Origin: Lachnospiraceae bacterium
GTDB lineage: Bacteria > Bacillota > Clostridia > Lachnospirales > Lachnospiraceae
Length of the DNA: 41,929 nucleotides
Reading direction: 5' to 3'
Assembly (NCBI GenBank): GCA_023664345.1
Contig: JAMPFQ010000031.1
Location: 1 to 41,929 of the forward strand
The notes under the pieces were generated by a model. The model worked only from the letters and a program-made list of their open reading frames with translations, was not told the origin of the DNA and did no database searches. Below are positions 40,623 to 41,929 of this stretch, in pieces (within the stretch, counting starts at the first letter, position 1; every line of letters starts with the position of its first letter). A program made the position numbers and the translations under genes.

Positions 40623-40742
40623 ATTATAACATGCAAAATATTCATCGTCAATGCAAATAAAATATTATTTATGCATTGAAAATGCAAAATAGCATTGAAA
40701 ATGAATCAATGCATTGACAATGCAAAAATATTTTTATATACT
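40623..40742. promoter_or_regulatory. Divergent promoters with a four-site operator array
   Basis: Leftward promoter: TTGACG (40651-40646) and TATAAT (40628-40623), spacer 17. Rightward promoter: TTGACA (40714-40719) and TATACT (40737-40742), spacer 17. Four copies of a 13-base palindrome-like box occur: TCATCGTCAATGC (40642), GCATTGAAAATGC (40673), GCATTGAAAATGA (40692), GCATTGACAATGC (40711). The outer two each contain a -35 element. The XRE protein encoded at 40769 is the likely ligand. Confidence 0.75.
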
Positions 40743-40768
40743 GTCCGTAAGGAGGCGGATCACAGAGT

Positions 40769-41113
40769 ATGGAGACTTTAGGTGAACGGCTGAACTACGC
40801 CCGCAGACACAGCGGTTATACACAGAATTCGCTTGCCGAATCCATCGGCGTATCCCGGGGCGTGATCTTTAATCTGGAGAAAGACAAGACGGTTCCCCAG
40901 ACGATCGTGATAAACGCTATATGCCAGACCTTGAAGATCAACAGCGACTGGCTCCTGAACGGTGTGGGTGAGATGGAGAAGAAAGAGGATCCCGCGCGGA
41001 GTGACAGGGTGCTCAGGGAACTGTATGAGTTTGTCAGCGAACTGTCCGAGGACGAGCAGCTTTATCTGCTGGATACGGCCAGGGCGCTGAAGCGCAGATT
41101 GAATCGAAATTGA
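40769..41113 (+). CDS. XRE-family HTH regulator, first of a tandem pair
   Basis: A 114-residue regulator. The N-terminal HTH reads LGERLNYARRHSGYTQNSLA and ESIGVSRGVIFNLEKDKTVP; SDWLLNGVGEM marks the usual end of this class. A C-terminal helical segment, LYEFVSELSEDEQLYLLDTA, probably dimerises. GTAAGGAGG precedes the ATG. It is a paralogue of the next gene, by eye about 55-60% identical. The operator array directly upstream suggests autorepression and control of the divergent small gene. Confidence 0.9.
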   Translation: METLGERLNYARRHSGYTQNSLAESIGVSRGVIFNLEKDKTVPQTIVINAICQTLKINSDWLLNGVGEMEKKEDPARSDRVLRELYEFVSELSEDEQLYLLDTARALKRRLNRN

Positions 41114-41246
41114 GATAAAACCGGATCGAATATTTTTCCGAGATGCATTTCGTGCGTGTGGCATACCGTTCGTGAAAAACGCTCTTTTTCCCTGTTAGAA
41201 TATGCTATGATGTCTGTACCAGGACAGGGAAGCGAGGGAGAAAGTC

Positions 41247-41573
41247 ATGCATACTTTAGGAGAGCGGTTGACCTATGTCCGCAAAAAGAACGGTTATACG
41301 CAAAGTTCTCTTGCGGAAGCGATAGGTGTATCCCGGGGCGTCATATTTAATATTGAAAAGAATAAGACGATTCCCCAGGCGATCGTAGTCAATGCCCTAT
41401 GCCAGACTTTGAGGATAAATAAGGACTGGCTCATGCGGGGCACGGGGAAGATGGAAGATAACAGTGAGGTGATGCAGAGCACGAAGATACTGGCGGAACT
41501 TTATCAGGTCACCAAAGAACTGTCCGAGGATGAACAGTTCTACCTGTTGGATATAGCGAGAACTCTAAAGTAG
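41247..41573 (+). CDS. XRE-family HTH regulator, second of a tandem pair
   Basis: A 108-residue paralogue of the preceding gene: LGERLTYVRKKNGYTQSSLA, EAIGVSRGVIFNIEKNKTIP, KDWLMRGTGKM and ELSEDEQFYLLDIARTLK. The recognition helix SRGVIFN is identical in both, so they may bind similar sites. Its own region (41113-41246) lacks the GCATTGA boxes but holds TTCGTG repeats (41149, 41168) and a -10-like TATGAT near 41201. GAGGGAGA precedes the ATG. Confidence 0.9.
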   Translation: MHTLGERLTYVRKKNGYTQSSLAEAIGVSRGVIFNIEKNKTIPQAIVVNALCQTLRINKDWLMRGTGKMEDNSEVMQSTKILAELYQVTKELSEDEQFYLLDIARTLK

Positions 41574-41574
41574 C

Positions 41575-41763
41575 TGTAACAGTTCAGCCATGCTATTCAT
41601 AAGTTGCCGAAATATACATTTTCACCGATAAACCAACACTATTGTCGGCAACTTATTTCATGTCGGGCGGACGCCCTATAGAAATGATCGTGCAGCTCGC
41701 CCTTAGTGAGCAAGCTCACACGGGCAATCTGCACAATCATTTCTGCATGGCTGAACTGTAACA
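41575..41763 (+). repeat. 189-base foldback (MITE-like) element R3
   Basis: Terminal inverted repeats of 19 bases (one mismatch): TGTAACAGTTCAGCCATGC and its complement at 41745-41763. Inside are two hairpins: AAGTTGCCGA/TCGGCAACTT (41601-41610, 41645-41654) and GAAATGATCGTGCAG/CTGCACAATCATTTC (41681-41695, 41729-41743), the latter enclosing GTGAGC/GCTCAC. It starts right at the second HTH gene's stop codon (41571-41573). No coding capacity. Confidence 0.8.
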
Positions 41764-41791
41764 AGTAGCCGAAGTTTTTTCCATAAACATG

Positions 41792-41820
41792 TTGACAAGT
41801 ATAGAATAATAAGTTAAAAT
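41792..41820 (+). promoter_or_regulatory. Promoter of tRNA-Arg(UCU)
   Basis: TTGACA (41792-41797), 17-base spacer, TAAAAT (41815-41820), 36 bases before the tRNA. Confidence 0.85.
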
Positions 41821-41856
41821 ACCATATGTTCGGTTTGTTTCCGAATCAGATGGTGT

Positions 41857-41929
<73 letters not shown>

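Overview
The window looks like a chromosomal segment of a Clostridia bacterium, most likely Lachnospiraceae. The inference rests on pyruvate:ferredoxin oxidoreductase beside a minimal SufBC-type Fe-S machinery, DegV, DUF6171, DUF1700/HAAS, LytTR-DUF3021 and XRE families, strong AGGAGG ribosome sites, tRNA genes without an encoded CCA, and interspersed repeats of a kind I associate with gut Lachnospiraceae. Four tRNA genes (Val-UAC, Arg-ACG, Pro-UGG, Arg-UCU) punctuate it; the first and last are cut by the window edges.

Positions 1-16990 are mostly housekeeping. After a tRNA-Val terminator come DegV, a DUF3737 protein and a MalY/PatB aminotransferase. Opposing them is a leftward block of sufC-like ATPase, SufB/D-like scaffold and nifJ. 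Then follow a GT39-type membrane glycosyltransferase, a chemoreceptor, tRNA-Arg, DUF6171 and HAAS proteins, a 43-residue Asn/Gln microprotein missed by length cut-offs, a THUMP RNA methyltransferase, an amidase-fold protein that has lost its zinc ligands, rdgB, a YfcE-like phosphodiesterase and tRNA-Pro.

Positions 17000-25600 are accessory. They hold a divergent HTH/small-membrane-protein pair, a probable type I antitoxin-like RNA, an APH(6)-like kinase, a LytTR response regulator with GHKL kinase, and a heterodimeric ABC exporter. Positions 25600-27240 hold an AbrB-type protein, a Uma2-type nuclease and gene fossils (an HTH fragment next to a repeat, and an alpha/beta hydrolase remnant).

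Positions 27357-31563 hold a LytTR/DUF3021 pair with an ABC-2 exporter, then a structured 5' leader and a free-standing NRPS condensation-domain protein. Two-site direct repeats with an exact 21-base period lie upstream of the lytTR operon, the condensation gene and, 19-20 kb away, the GT39 gene. They look like one LytTR operator and tie three units into a possible regulon.

Positions 32081-37807 hold an STM4015-4014-4013-4012-4011 operon (LRR protein, ATP-grasp, alkaline-phosphatase-fold hydrolase, two radical SAM proteins) behind a near-consensus promoter. The last gene is fused to a HAD phosphatase domain. I recognise this cassette by family, but its product is unknown to me. It is bracketed by inverted copies of a ~135-base repeat. 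To its right are a second HTH/membrane-protein pair, a possible small RNA, a degenerate SGNH esterase, transporter fossils, two tandem XRE regulators with a four-site operator array, and a 189-base foldback element before tRNA-Arg.
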